DNA of 52,875 nucleotides from Pseudobacteroides sp. (lineage in GTDB: Bacteria > Bacillota > Clostridia > Acetivibrionales > DSM-2933). Below, in pieces: positions 35,565 through 45,560 of this stretch; the first letter of the stretch is position 1; each line of letters opens with the position of its first letter. Where the stretch lies: NCBI RefSeq assembly GCF_036567765.1, contig NZ_DATCTU010000031.1:1-52875 (forward strand), written 5' to 3'. The translations under genes were made by a program, and so were the position numbers. Below the pieces are notes generated by a model, which was not told the DNA's origin, ran no database searches, and was given only the letters and a program-made list of their open reading frames with translations.

Positions 35565-36755
35565 TTATCTCAATAACTTTATAATTCTTGTATTACTTAT
35601 TTTAACCGCTATATCTAAAGGTGTATTTTCATTTATATCTTTTATTAGTTTATTCGCACCTGAGTCTAACAGCAGCTTAATAATTCGGGGATGTTCATCA
35701 GTATTTTTTGTGTTTGCTGCCAAATGAAGCGGTGTTGTATTCGATACATCGCATACATTAACATTTGCTCCTTTATCAATAAGCATCTTAACCAAATCAT
35801 AATCCCCTGAAAAGACTGCGTTATGAAGAGCGGCTGTTCCTGAGTTGGATCTGGTATTAATATCCGATCCTTTTTCCAGTAAATACTTTACAACCTTTTT
35901 TCTTTTATCTTTGTCTGCTATATTGAAAGCAGTTATTAATGGCGTTGAACCATAATAATCCCTTTGATTTATGTCAAAAGCATAATTTTTAAACAAAAAG
36001 CTTAATATATCTGTTGAAGACGCAAAATTAAGAGCATTTTTTCCATATAAATCTTTTTCGTATACATTAAATTTTCTTGATAACAGGTATTGAAACAACT
36101 CGAGATTGCCCGACATAGCTGCAAAATGAAGAGCTGTTTGATTGTCTAAAGTTTTTTGCCTATCATCTTTGAGTATTGATAAAAAGTATACATACAATTC
36201 TTTTGATCCGGACTTGGCAGCAAAATGCAAATAATTTTGATCGTTTTCATTGCTATAACTCTTATTGATTCCAAGCTCTACTAATTTCTTTATCATTTCT
36301 ATATTCGAATTATGTATTATTGCTGTTGTCATGGCATTTCCTGATTTATAGCTTTTTGCATTAATGTCAAATCCAAGTTTAATCAGCTTACTAACCATGC
36401 TTATATTATTATTCAAAACAGCAAGCTCAAGTATGTTTCTATAATTTTTATAAACCGGCTTACGTATATCAGCACCATTTTTAACAAGAATCTCCGCCAT
36501 CGTCGCATATCCTTTTTCCACCGATGAAAGCAACGGCAGCTCTGTAAATAAATTTTCGTCATTTAAATCTATGCTGTTTTCATTCAATATTTTTTGAACT
36601 TTTTGTATATCATTATTTAAAACTGCATGGTGCAACTCCTTATATACACCAATCATCCTATTTGAGCTTGTTGGTTTTAAAAACATACATCCCGAACAAA
36701 AGAATATGCTTATTAAAAGGATTAATCCTAGAGCCTTTATCATTTTACTTGACAT
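35565..36755 (-). CDS. Ankyrin-repeat lipoprotein
   Basis: 396 aa. MSSKMIKALGLILLISIFFC begins the signal, with lipobox FCSGC at about residue 20. Then come about ten ankyrin repeats, e.g. NALNFASSTDILSFLF, GSTPLITAFNIADKDKRKKV, GTAALHNAVFSGDYDLVKML and NTTPLHLAANTKN. The start at 36755 was chosen because AGGGGAATT lies before it and the lipoprotein signal begins there; the frame extends to 36827. It should be exported and held on the outer membrane face. Ankyrin arrays bind proteins; the ligand is unknown. Exported ankyrin proteins sometimes protect against secreted toxins, which is only a thought here. Confidence 0.85.
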   Translation of the reverse strand: MSSKMIKALGLILLISIFFCSGCMFLKPTSSNRMIGVYKELHHAVLNNDIQKVQKILNENSIDLNDENLFTELPLLSSVEKGYATMAEILVKNGADIRKPVYKNYRNILELAVLNNNISMVSKLIKLGFDINAKSYKSGNAMTTAIIHNSNIEMIKKLVELGINKSYSNENDQNYLHFAAKSGSKELYVYFLSILKDDRQKTLDNQTALHFAAMSGNLELFQYLLSRKFNVYEKDLYGKNALNFASSTDILSFLFKNYAFDINQRDYYGSTPLITAFNIADKDKRKKVVKYLLEKGSDINTRSNSGTAALHNAVFSGDYDLVKMLIDKGANVNVCDVSNTTPLHLAANTKNTDEHPRIIKLLLDSGANKLIKDINENTPLDIAVKISNTRIIKLLR

Positions 36756-36943
36756 TTTAATTCCCCTGTTTTTGTTTAATGCTGCTTCTATCGCTACTCC
36801 GATTACAATACCATACACACATTCCAATTTATGTATATATGTTAATATATCATAATTTTAGCTTTTTGTCACTTACAGCAGCTTTTGCTCAGGGTAGCTT
36901 TCATATGTCACATTAAAGTGTCTTGCAATTACCTCTTACTCAA

Positions 36944-38419
36944 TCATGTTCCGCAAAAGGTTCGGTAAGGACAGGATGATGGAGCAGGCAGTGTAGAATA
37001 CTCAGCCTGCTCTTCTGAGTGAGCGTAGGGATTTGCAAGAACATTAAGCAACTGCTCCATTACTTTATAATCTTCCCTTTCTACAGCAGCCTCCAAAGCC
37101 TCTTCTACTCTGTGGTTACGAGGTATTAATGCAGGATTGTTACTTTGCATCAACTGTTTTGAGGCTTCCCTTGACTCTTTCTGACTTTCTAGCCTAGCCC
37201 GCCACGATTCATACCACTCATCGAATTCCTGAGTTCCGCTTAGGGAAGTTTCTTCTGGTTTATCAAAAGTTAGTGAACGAAATGTATTGGTATAATCCAA
37301 ATGATTCTTATGCATCATATCAAGCAGTCTTTCAATAAGGGATTCATCCTGAGGCTCTTCATTGAATATTCCCAGTTTTGCTCTCATTCCTTTAAGCCAA
37401 TTCTTACGATATAGCTCACTAAAACTTGAAATTTCATCCTGGGCCAATTTAACAGCCTGCTCCTCATTGTCATGGAGCAGAGGCAGCAGAGCTTCAGCGA
37501 GTCTTGCAAGATTCCAACCTGCTATATACGGCTGGTTGCCGTAGGCATAGCGGCCGTGAATGTCAATAGAACTGAATACCGTTGCCGGGTCATAAGCATC
37601 CATGAAAGCACAGGGGCCATAATCAATGGTTTCTCCGCTGATGGTCACGTTATCGGTATTCATAACCCCATGGATAAATCCAACCAACTGCCATTTGGCA
37701 ATCAGTGAGGCCTGACGTTTGATCACTTCCTGCAGCAGCGATAGGTATGGATTGCCACTCTCCTCAATACTGGGGAAATGGCGGTTTATTGCATAGTCAG
37801 CCAGAGCTTGGAGCTCCTCAAGGGCACCCCATCTTGCCGCATATTCAAAAGTTCCCACTCTCAGATGACTTGATGCCACACGAGTCAGAATAGCTCCAGG
37901 AAGTTTAGTTTCCCGGATTACTGTCTCGCCCGTTGTCACCACCGCCAGACTTCTAGTGGTTGGAATCCCAAGTGCATGCATGGCTTCACTAATGACATAT
38001 TCCCGCAGCATCGGCCCAAGTGCTGCTCGTCCATCGCCCCCACGGGAATATGGGGTTCTACCTGAACCCTTTAGCTGAATATCAACACGTTCACCTAAAG
38101 GAGTGATTTGCTCTCCAATCAGCAACGCTCGACCGTCCCCTAACATGGTAAAATGCCCGAATTGATGCCCTGCATAAGCCTGAGCAAGGGGTAAAGCTCC
38201 TTCGGGAATCCGGTTGCCTGCAAGTACTGCTACTCCTTCTTCACTCTGAAGTGCCTTAGCATTTAAACCAAGGGATTCTGCCAACTGCTCATTTATAATA
38301 ATCATCTTTGCTGATGGTACAGGAGTTGGCCCCAGCTTGGTAAAAAACGATTTTGGAAGCTGTGCATAACTGTTATCCAACTTCCATCCTGTTTCTATCA
38401 TTAGTATATTATCTTTCAT
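36944..38419 (-). CDS. selO: Protein adenylyltransferase SelO (YdiU / UPF0061)
   Basis: 491 aa, full length. SelO is a pseudokinase that transfers AMP to protein hydroxyl groups and takes part in redox stress responses. Visible: [11 protein letters not shown], the [20 protein letters not shown] segment with the glycine-rich loop and ATP-binding lysine, [10 protein letters not shown], and [20 protein letters not shown], where the active-site asparagine and aspartates lie. The end CPYRTFCGT has the conserved cysteine that is selenocysteine in eukaryotes; it is an ordinary Cys codon here. AGAGGCGAT precedes the ATG. Single gene, transcribed towards the ankyrin gene. Confidence 0.95.
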   Translation of the reverse strand: MKDNILMIETGWKLDNSYAQLPKSFFTKLGPTPVPSAKMIIINEQLAESLGLNAKALQSEEGVAVLAGNRIPEGALPLAQAYAGHQFGHFTMLGDGRALLIGEQITPLGERVDIQLKGSGRTPYSRGGDGRAALGPMLREYVISEAMHALGIPTTRSLAVVTTGETVIRETKLPGAILTRVASSHLRVGTFEYAARWGALEELQALADYAINRHFPSIEESGNPYLSLLQEVIKRQASLIAKWQLVGFIHGVMNTDNVTISGETIDYGPCAFMDAYDPATVFSSIDIHGRYAYGNQPYIAGWNLARLAEALLPLLHDNEEQAVKLAQDEISSFSELYRKNWLKGMRAKLGIFNEEPQDESLIERLLDMMHKNHLDYTNTFRSLTFDKPEETSLSGTQEFDEWYESWRARLESQKESREASKQLMQSNNPALIPRNHRVEEALEAAVEREDYKVMEQLLNVLANPYAHSEEQAEYSTLPAPSSCPYRTFCGT

Positions 38420-38655
38420 AATTATCGCCTCTATCTTTTTTTATCCAAAATAGCACTATGTGAAACAAAAACCAAAGGTATTATATGATTTTTGTACTGT
38501 TTTATAATAAATGTTGCCGTATTAGTGTTTACATGCGTAAATTTATTATACAGTTCGCAGACAATTAGCTGAATGACAATTCTTTTGGCAACATATATAT
38601 ATTATGACTATAATTTTTTGATATAAGCAAAATCCTATGAAAGTCAGGGAATAAT

Positions 38656-39522
38656 ATGTTAAGGAAAGAATCGTTTATTATTTTTATAGCTGTAATATTA
38701 TCAATGATTTTGTGTTCATGTGGAGGCAAAAATATTTTACACAATGAAGAAGGCTCACAAAGAGCCGATTATAGTATTTCTAAAGTGTCCTACTCAGAAA
38801 AAAATGTTGTGATAAATTATCCTCAACTATATAACCTTAGTGATATTAACAGGCAGAATTCAATTAATAGGCTCATTAAGAATGAAGCCTTGAAAGTGTT
38901 AAATTATTATAATTCCGATATTGACTCATTGACTCTTGAAATAAGCTACGATATCCACTGGAAGGGAAATAACCTTTTGAGTATACAATACTGGGGAACA
39001 GGCTTTAATGAAGGTGCCGCTCATCCCAACAACCTGCTCTATACCACCAACATAAATATGGTAAGTCCGAGTAAGGTAATACTTGCTGATGTCATAAATA
39101 TTGATGAAAGGTTTATAAAAAAATTCCGAAGCGGTGAGTTCAAATTATTTAGTCCTCAACTTCATGATAAAGCATTTATTATTTCATCGAAAGATATGTA
39201 TTCACTTGAAGAATTAATTGGTCTATTTAAAAATGCCGATTCATTAGACTATGTAGGAACAGAAAAACAGTCTGATATATTTAGTTTTTTTACTAAAGAT
39301 GCACTTTGTATAAGCATTCCGGTTAGTCATGCAGCTGGAGATCATGCAGAACTGGGATTTGAGTACAAGTCGATTTCCGATATAATAAAAGGCGAAAACA
39401 ACATTTGGCAGGACTTTAAAAAAGAGGATATGATAAGTACTGGTACCATCACATCCTCCTATATAAAGCTGAAAAACAGAAGCGATACAGCTAAATCTTA
39501 TTTGTGCTCAAAATATAATTAA
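38656..39522 (+). CDS. Lipoprotein with DUF4163/DUF3298 (RsiV/PdaC-like) domain
   Basis: 288 aa. Signal peptide with lipobox LCSCG at about residue 21. The body follows the RsiV/PdaC pattern: VVINYPQLYNLSDINRQNSIN at the domain start (final N shared with the next segment), LTLEISYDIHWKGNNLLSI, and GAAHPNNLLYTTNINM, the conserved G.AH.....Y...N motif, then the second domain ending SHAAGDHAELGFEY. In RsiV this domain binds lysozyme outside the cell; in PdaC it precedes a deacetylase. Here it stands alone on a lipid anchor, so a wall- or lysozyme-sensing role is a guess. It converges with the UDP-xylose synthase gene, leaving a 2-bp gap. Confidence 0.8.
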   Translation: MLRKESFIIFIAVILSMILCSCGGKNILHNEEGSQRADYSISKVSYSEKNVVINYPQLYNLSDINRQNSINRLIKNEALKVLNYYNSDIDSLTLEISYDIHWKGNNLLSIQYWGTGFNEGAAHPNNLLYTTNINMVSPSKVILADVINIDERFIKKFRSGEFKLFSPQLHDKAFIISSKDMYSLEELIGLFKNADSLDYVGTEKQSDIFSFFTKDALCISIPVSHAAGDHAELGFEYKSISDIIKGENNIWQDFKKEDMISTGTITSSYIKLKNRSDTAKSYLCSKYN

Positions 39523-39524
39523 CT

Positions 39525-40463
39525 TTACAGTGCCCCCATAATGCCTATAAAATAGTTTATAGTACTTACAACTCCCTCTTCAATTTGTATTTTGGGTGCC
39601 CAATTCAACTGCTCTTTAGCAATGTAAATATCCGCCTTACGCTGTTTAGGATCATCCTGAGGCAAGGGCTTATATACAATTTGGGACTTGGAACCTACCT
39701 GACTGATAACTTTATTTGCCAAATCAAGGACTGTAAATTCATTTGGATTACCTAAATTCACAGGTCCAATAACGATATCGTTTTTCATCATTTTTATTAA
39801 GCCTTCAATTAGGTCATCTATATAACAAAAGGACCTGGTTTGTGTTCCATCGCCATAGACTGTTATGTCGTCATTGTTTAGGGCTTGAACAATAAAATTG
39901 CTGACAACCCTGCCGTCATCTGGCCTCATATAGGGTCCGTATGTATTAAATATCCTTACTATCCGAATATCGGTACCAAATCGCCTATGGTAATCCATAA
40001 ACAAAGTCTCGGCAGTTCTTTTTCCCTCATCATAACAGCTCCTGATACCAATGGGATTGACATTCCCCCAATACCTTTCAGTTTGGGGATGCTGGACAGG
40101 ATCTCCATAAACCTCAGATGTCGATGCTTGAAGAATTCTTGCTTTTGACATTGTAGCCATTTCAAGCATATTAATTGCACCCAATACACTGGTCTTAACA
40201 GTCTTTATGGGGTTCCTCTGGTAATAGACCGGGGAAGCAGGACATGCAAGGTTATAGATTTCATCCACATCCAAAGAAATAGGCGTTTCAATATCATGAA
40301 ATACAAAATTGAAGTTTTCCTGTCCCAATAGATCATTTATGTTGGATTTTCTTCCCGAATACAGGTTGTCCATGCATATTACTTCATTTCCCAGCTGAAG
40401 CAACCTGCGGCACAAATGGCTGCCGATAAACCCTGCTCCTCCGGTTACCAATATTCTTTTCAT
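39525..40463 (-). CDS. UDP-glucuronate decarboxylase (UDP-xylose synthase)
   Basis: 312 aa short-chain dehydrogenase. NAD-binding [15 protein letters not shown] at the N-terminus. The UXS hallmarks are [22 protein letters not shown] with catalytic Tyr and Lys, and [21 protein letters not shown]. It converts UDP-glucuronate to UDP-xylose, directly after the UDP-glucose dehydrogenase encoded just upstream. The ATG has GGGGAGGAAG upstream, located inside the end of the preceding gene. It is the last gene of the exopolysaccharide operon, so a xylose- or glucuronate-containing polymer is likely. Confidence 0.92.
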   Translation of the reverse strand: MKRILVTGGAGFIGSHLCRRLLQLGNEVICMDNLYSGRKSNINDLLGQENFNFVFHDIETPISLDVDEIYNLACPASPVYYQRNPIKTVKTSVLGAINMLEMATMSKARILQASTSEVYGDPVQHPQTERYWGNVNPIGIRSCYDEGKRTAETLFMDYHRRFGTDIRIVRIFNTYGPYMRPDDGRVVSNFIVQALNNDDITVYGDGTQTRSFCYIDDLIEGLIKMMKNDIVIGPVNLGNPNEFTVLDLANKVISQVGSKSQIVYKPLPQDDPKQRKADIYIAKEQLNWAPKIQIEEGVVSTINYFIGIMGAL

Positions 40464-41781
40464 ATCTTTGCTTCCTCCCCACAGAATAATATTTAAATCC
40501 TATACTCTCCAATAAGTCTCTATCATATTGATTTCGCCCATCAATTATGATTTTATCCCTTAATTCGTTCTTGACTACTCCAAAATCAGGTTCTTTAAAC
40601 TCACTCCATTCTGTAAGCAATATAAGTGCACTTGCCCCATTCAACGCATCGTACTGATTTTTACAATAGTTAATGCTCTCCCCAAAGATGCTCCTTGCTT
40701 CATCAATAGCCTTGGGATCATATACGTTAACTATGGCATTACGCTGCAGCAAAGCATTAATCACATTTATTGCCGGAGATTCCCTCATATCATTTGTACC
40801 CGGCTTAAATGAAAGCCCCCATACCGCAAACACAAGCCCCTCGGTATCATCATAAATATTATCAATAATCTCCACCACTTTTCTCTTCTGCCTGTTATTC
40901 ACACTTTCAACAGACTCCAAGATCCTCGGCTCATAACCTACATCCTTTGAGATATTGATAAGTGCCCGGACATCTTTCGGAAAACACGATCCACCGTAGC
41001 CAATCCCCGCGTTTAAAAACTTTTCACCGATTCTGTCATCGGTACCTATACCCTTGCTTACAAGTTCCACATCAGCACCCAGTTTTTCGCATATATTGGA
41101 TATCTCATTAATAAACGAAATTTTTGTAGCCAGCATTGCATTGGCAGCATATTTCGTCATTTCTGAAGACAGAGGGTTCATAACAAGAACCGGATATCCA
41201 TCATTAATAAAATGATTGTACAGTTCCTTCATCATTTTTACAGCACGTTCATTTTCTGCCCCTATTACAATTCTGTTTGGCTTCATAAAGTCATCAATCG
41301 CAGAGCTTTCCCGAAGGAATTCAGGGTTGGATACAACATCAAATTCTATATCCTTCCCTCTTTTTCTGATAGCTGAATTTACAACTTTTTGGATTAGATT
41401 TACAGTACCAACAGGTGAAGTTGATTTATTTACTATAATTTTGTATGAGTCAATGCTTTGCCCGATACTTTCGGCAGCCTCCAGTACATAACTTAAATCC
41501 GCAGATCCATCAGGTTTGGATGGAGTTCCCACTGCAATAAATATAATATCCGATTCCTTGACACCCCAATTACATACATGTGAAAATTTTAATCTTCCGC
41601 TGCTATAGTTTCTCCTTATCATTTCTTCAAGACCGGGCTCATAGATTGGTACAATACCATTTCTGAGGGATTCTACCTTAGATAAATTATTGTCTACGCA
41701 GATCACTTCATTCCCTAATTCAGCAAAACATGTGCCGGTTACCAGCCCCACATATCCTGTTCCAATAATACAAATTTTCAC
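40384..41781 (-). CDS. ugd: UDP-glucose 6-dehydrogenase
   Basis: 465 aa. It oxidises UDP-glucose to UDP-glucuronate with two NAD. The N-terminus is [14 protein letters not shown]. Later come [33 protein letters not shown], and catalytic cysteine in [16 protein letters not shown] at 41781 is taken as start (GGGAG 8 nt upstream); the first GTG at 41790 overlaps the ribosome site. The C-terminus runs about 30 residues past the usual end (after GFKYYSVGR) and overlaps the UDP-xylose synthase gene by 80 bp in another frame, suggesting loss of the original stop codon. Confidence 0.93.
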   Translation of the reverse strand: MKICIIGTGYVGLVTGTCFAELGNEVICVDNNLSKVESLRNGIVPIYEPGLEEMIRRNYSSGRLKFSHVCNWGVKESDIIFIAVGTPSKPDGSADLSYVLEAAESIGQSIDSYKIIVNKSTSPVGTVNLIQKVVNSAIRKRGKDIEFDVVSNPEFLRESSAIDDFMKPNRIVIGAENERAVKMMKELYNHFINDGYPVLVMNPLSSEMTKYAANAMLATKISFINEISNICEKLGADVELVSKGIGTDDRIGEKFLNAGIGYGGSCFPKDVRALINISKDVGYEPRILESVESVNNRQKRKVVEIIDNIYDDTEGLVFAVWGLSFKPGTNDMRESPAINVINALLQRNAIVNVYDPKAIDEARSIFGESINYCKNQYDALNGASALILLTEWSEFKEPDFGVVKNELRDKIIIDGRNQYDRDLLESIGFKYYSVGRKQRYEKNIGNRRSRVYRQPFVPQVASAGK

Positions 41782-41863
41782 ACTACCCACTCCCTTTCAA
41801 ATACGAAATTTGTTTTTATCTAAAAAAATTAATATGAATGTAACTAAACGCTTTACAGTATGC

Positions 41864-43072
41864 TTATCGCCCAGCTATAGCCTGCCGGTACTCTTCTACG
41901 GTTTGTATAAGCGACAGGTTCCAATCAAAACTGTTCTTAACATATTCCTTGGCTTCCCTGCCCATTTTGTTGGACCTTTCTGGATCATCCAGAAGTGTCC
42001 CAATTGCTTTTGCTATTTCATAGGGGTTTTTGCTGTCCACTAGTAACGCCGTTGGATTCTCTGAAGATCCTCCAAATATTTTTGAAAAGCCGCTTCCTAG
42101 AATAACCGGTTTACCTAGGGACATGGCTTCTAAAGCAACAAGCCCGAAAGGCTCGTACAGGGAAGGAAAGATACATATATCAGACATTAAGTAATGTGCT
42201 GCCACTTCGTTAACTCCTAAAAACCTGTGATAAGCAAAAACATTATTTGATAAACCCAATGTATGTATCAGCAAATCTACTTTTTCCTTGTCTCCAGCTC
42301 CGACTAAAACAAGCTTTATTTTCGGGTTTGTTTTCACAACCAATGGCATAGCTTTCAGTAATTGGAAAATTCCCTTTGAATAAATAAGCCTGCCAACAAA
42401 CAAAAGTATTTTTTCATCAGGTAATGCATTTATTTTAGATCTGATCTCACATGCTGATGACACCGGACTTTTCTCACTGGAGAATATAGCTGAGCTGTTA
42501 TCATGTCCATATGGCACCACTCTTATCTTACTAGAGCTCCATCCGTGTTCCACCAGCAATTTATGCATTTGTTCACTAGCTACAATAATTTTAGAAGCCC
42601 GGCTTGCCATTAGCCGTTCAAAGACAGCAATAATCTTGAAAAGAACATTTTTTTTATTCCACGGCACCATTGTATTTTCTGTACTGTGAACATGAAATAC
42701 AACAGGTATTCTAAATGTCACAGTGCACAATATGCCTACAAGGCAGTTCATCCAATCATGTACACTGATAACATCGATTTTAGTATTTTTAACAATTTTC
42801 CTGAGCTGCATGTACGATGCAATATTATAGTATATTATCATTAAGCCCCTTGAAACACGCCATGGAATAATAGCTTTCATTAATCTATTTAACGGCCTGT
42901 ATAACACAAGGTTTTTATATTCCTTTTTCTTTTCCAGTTTTCCCGTATTGCTGGCAAAAGCCCATATTTTATGTCCGTCTTCAGTAAGATGCTTTGTATA
43001 ATATTCAACGAAACGTCCCAGTCCACCGTTAATAAATGGGGCAAATTCCCAGGCGAATGCTGCTATATTCAA
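41864..43072 (-). CDS. Glycosyltransferase family 4 (glycogen synthase-like fold)
   Basis: 402 aa from a TTG start at 43072. The frame extends to an ATG at 43090, but AGGAGG lies within those extra codons. The N-terminal domain has EFAPFINGGLGRFVEYYTKHL and ISVHDWMNCLVG, the C-terminal one LLFVGRLIYSKGIFQLLKAM, and the retaining-GT motif FPSLYEPFGLVALEAMSLGKP with the conserved E-x7-E. It transfers a sugar from a nucleotide donor to a lipid-linked glycan on the cytoplasmic side. Fifth sugar-handling step in the operon order after the two GT2 genes; donor unknown. Confidence 0.9.
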   Translation of the reverse strand: MNIAAFAWEFAPFINGGLGRFVEYYTKHLTEDGHKIWAFASNTGKLEKKKEYKNLVLYRPLNRLMKAIIPWRVSRGLMIIYYNIASYMQLRKIVKNTKIDVISVHDWMNCLVGILCTVTFRIPVVFHVHSTENTMVPWNKKNVLFKIIAVFERLMASRASKIIVASEQMHKLLVEHGWSSSKIRVVPYGHDNSSAIFSSEKSPVSSACEIRSKINALPDEKILLFVGRLIYSKGIFQLLKAMPLVVKTNPKIKLVLVGAGDKEKVDLLIHTLGLSNNVFAYHRFLGVNEVAAHYLMSDICIFPSLYEPFGLVALEAMSLGKPVILGSGFSKIFGGSSENPTALLVDSKNPYEIAKAIGTLLDDPERSNKMGREAKEYVKNSFDWNLSLIQTVEEYRQAIAGR

Positions 43073-43113
43073 ACCTTTCTCCCTCCTCATTAAACTGATA
43101 AATTGACGCTTTA

Positions 43114-44331
43114 CTAGCCAAGCTGCCTTTGTTGTCCCTTTCCAATGAACTTTTGTATAGATTCCTTTAAAATTAGGTTAACACCGAACAATGCTCTTAA
43201 AAACATGTATAAAAGTGAGATAACAACAATTGAGAGGCTTTTTCCGCACCTTGATATGGGGTAGTACCTGATCATGCAACTGCTGCTATTATAGAGTTGA
43301 ATTAATATATCTATGTTTGTGTTTTCCATATAGTCATAAATATATATCAGGCTTTTTTCACCCTTAATAGATGCTTTCTCTTCAAGCATTTTTAAAATTT
43401 TCTCAAATTCAGAGTTATTCTTTAGACTCAATTTATATGTTTTTCTGCTTCTAGACTTCTTTGAAACAAAAGTATGTAGTCTAAACTTCTGAAAAATATA
43501 AAACCGCTCTCTTTTATAATAGAAGGGAATAATTTGTTCTATTTCTCTGTATTTCTCATAAAAATAATCTTCGTTACTTCTAATCTGATTAAATTTATTA
43601 TGAGACCATGAAAAGAATACTGAAGAATCCCCATGATACTGGTGAATCGCCTCCATTTTATGATTTATGACTATTTTTATTCCCCTCTTATACAGCCGAT
43701 ATCCAAGATCTACATCCTCGTACCCCCACCCTTTATAGTTTTCATCAAAACCTCCTACCATTTCCAAATTCTTTCTTGATACAGCCAGATTGCAGCTGTA
43801 AGTAAAAAGCCATGGAGTTTTGAGAACATTAGCATTATATGAGGAACTATTAAATACAACATGCCTGTTTTCCAGGTGTTTGACCCTACAGCCTTTAAAG
43901 TTGTACTTGTTAAAAACTGTTTTGACAACAATCTCAGAAGATTGAATTTCTCTGTCTGCATATAGACGTGTAGACATGAGACAAATGTTTTCATCTACCT
44001 TAAAATATCTTTCTACTTCAGACAGGTAATTTTCATTTACAAGCATGTCCGAGTCTATAAATATAACCACTTTTCCAATTGCTATTTCCAGGCCTTTATT
44101 CCTGGCCCCAGCCCTGCAGGAGGATGGCAACCTGTCAATATAGATATACTTTAGCTGATAGTTCCATGGAACCTCTTTAATATAATCAAAGAGTCTTTCA
44201 GGTGAACCATCATCTATGACTATTACTTCATAATCACCTACCCCATAGCCTTTTTGCATGTTCAATGCAAGTAGGGTATTCGCCAATAATCTTTTATTGT
44301 TGTAGGCTGGTATAATAAAGCTGAATTTCAA
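43114..44331 (-). CDS. Glycosyltransferase family 2, tandem paralogue B
   Basis: 405 aa. TTG start at 44331 overlapping the stop of the previous gene (TTGA). GT-A domain: FSFIIPAYNNKRLLANTLLA, VIVIDDGSPERL, then the DxD metal site in VVIFIDSDMLVNENYL. The GGFDENYKGWGYEDVDLGYRL segment is the galactosyltransferase-type (GT7 C-terminal) acceptor/catalytic region. A basic C-terminal part with one hydrophobic segment (VVISLLYMFLRALFGVNLI) likely docks it to the membrane. About half identical by eye to the next gene, so a duplication. Builds a polymer unit; the specific sugar is unknown. Confidence 0.9.
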   Translation of the reverse strand: MKFSFIIPAYNNKRLLANTLLALNMQKGYGVGDYEVIVIDDGSPERLFDYIKEVPWNYQLKYIYIDRLPSSCRAGARNKGLEIAIGKVVIFIDSDMLVNENYLSEVERYFKVDENICLMSTRLYADREIQSSEIVVKTVFNKYNFKGCRVKHLENRHVVFNSSSYNANVLKTPWLFTYSCNLAVSRKNLEMVGGFDENYKGWGYEDVDLGYRLYKRGIKIVINHKMEAIHQYHGDSSVFFSWSHNKFNQIRSNEDYFYEKYREIEQIIPFYYKRERFYIFQKFRLHTFVSKKSRSRKTYKLSLKNNSEFEKILKMLEEKASIKGEKSLIYIYDYMENTNIDILIQLYNSSSCMIRYYPISRCGKSLSIVVISLLYMFLRALFGVNLILKESIQKFIGKGQQRQLG

Positions 44332-45551
44332 TATACTCCCCCCCTATCCCGGGAAAAGCCTGAATATAATTTTTGATAAACATTCAATGCAATTCCGTTT
44401 AAGATATACAAGAAGGAGAACACGGCTATTTTAAAGTTTTTCCCACTTCTTGACCGAGGGTAATACCTAACCATGCATTTGCTGCTTTCTATAAGCTGAA
44501 TCCATATATCCAAATCAGAATTTTCCAGATAATCATATATACATATCAAATTGTTATCATTGCTAAAAGTGAGCTTTTGATGAAGCATCTCTCTTATGTC
44601 CTTAATCTTGCTGCTTTTTGTAAGAAATATTTTGCATGTCTTGCAATGGTCGGGCTTTTTTAAACCGAAAAAATTTAATGAAACAAATGTGCTCTCCTGA
44701 AACTTCTGCAGAAGGTAAAACCGCCTTTTTTTGTAAAGAAGCGGAGCAACTTCTTCTATTTCTTTATGCCTTTCCAAAAAGTCCCATTTGTTGTTTTTAA
44801 GCTGCTTTGATTTATCCATAGACCATGAAAAAAATAATGCAGTTTCCCCATGATACTGATGAATTGCCTCCATCTTATGATTTATAACGATTTTGACTCC
44901 ATTTTTATAGAGCCGGTATCCAAGATCAATGTCTTCGTAGCCCCAGCCTTTGTAGCTTTCATCAAATCCACCTATCTTTTGGATATTCTTTTTTAATACA
45001 GCCATGTTGCAACTGTAAACAAAAAGCCAAGGCGTTTTGACAGTACTCGCATTGTATGAAGAATTATTAAAAACAACGTGCCTGTTTTCAATATAATTGA
45101 TCTTACAGTCCTTAAACCTAAAGGTATTAAAAACCGTTTTATTGATAATTTCAGGAGCTTCAATCTCTCTGTTCGCATACAATCGAGTGGATATCAGGCA
45201 AATATTTTGTTCCAGATTAAAGCCTCTCTCTACTTCAGATAAATAATTCTCATTTACAATCATATCTGAGTCTAAAAATATAACTATATAACCCTTTGCC
45301 ATAGATATACCCTTATTTCTGGCTTCTGCTCTGCAGGAGGAAAGCGTTCTGTCAAGATAAATGTACTCTAACCGGTAGTTCTGAGGGATGTGACTTACAA
45401 AGTCAATAAGTCTTTCAGGTGACCCATCATCCACGACAATAACTTCATAATCTCCTATTCCATAGCCTTTTTGCATATTCAGTGCTATAAGAGTATTGGC
45501 CAATAAATTTTTATTGTTATATGCAGGTATGATAAAGCTGAATTTTAACAT
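44328..45551 (-). CDS. Glycosyltransferase family 2, tandem paralogue A
   Basis: 407 aa, AGGAGG 5 nt before the ATG. Same plan as its neighbour: FSFIIPAYNNKNLLANTLIA, VIVVDDGSPERL, VIFLDSDMIVNENYL (metal site) and GGFDESYKGWGYEDIDLGYRL. It carries an extra short insertion with two cysteines (KPDHCKTCKIF) absent from paralogue B. The C-terminal hydrophobic stretch is FLYILNGIALNVYQKL. Divergence is concentrated in the second half, as expected if the copies now use different acceptors or donors. Confidence 0.9.
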   Translation of the reverse strand: MLKFSFIIPAYNNKNLLANTLIALNMQKGYGIGDYEVIVVDDGSPERLIDFVSHIPQNYRLEYIYLDRTLSSCRAEARNKGISMAKGYIVIFLDSDMIVNENYLSEVERGFNLEQNICLISTRLYANREIEAPEIINKTVFNTFRFKDCKINYIENRHVVFNNSSYNASTVKTPWLFVYSCNMAVLKKNIQKIGGFDESYKGWGYEDIDLGYRLYKNGVKIVINHKMEAIHQYHGETALFFSWSMDKSKQLKNNKWDFLERHKEIEEVAPLLYKKRRFYLLQKFQESTFVSLNFFGLKKPDHCKTCKIFLTKSSKIKDIREMLHQKLTFSNDNNLICIYDYLENSDLDIWIQLIESSKCMVRYYPRSRSGKNFKIAVFSFLYILNGIALNVYQKLYSGFSRDRGGVY

Positions 45552-45560
45552 ACTTTCCTC

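Noticed and set aside
38520..38545. TTTACATGCGTAAA palindrome
   Set aside because: Short, imperfect and AT-rich, far from a clear promoter; expected by chance.
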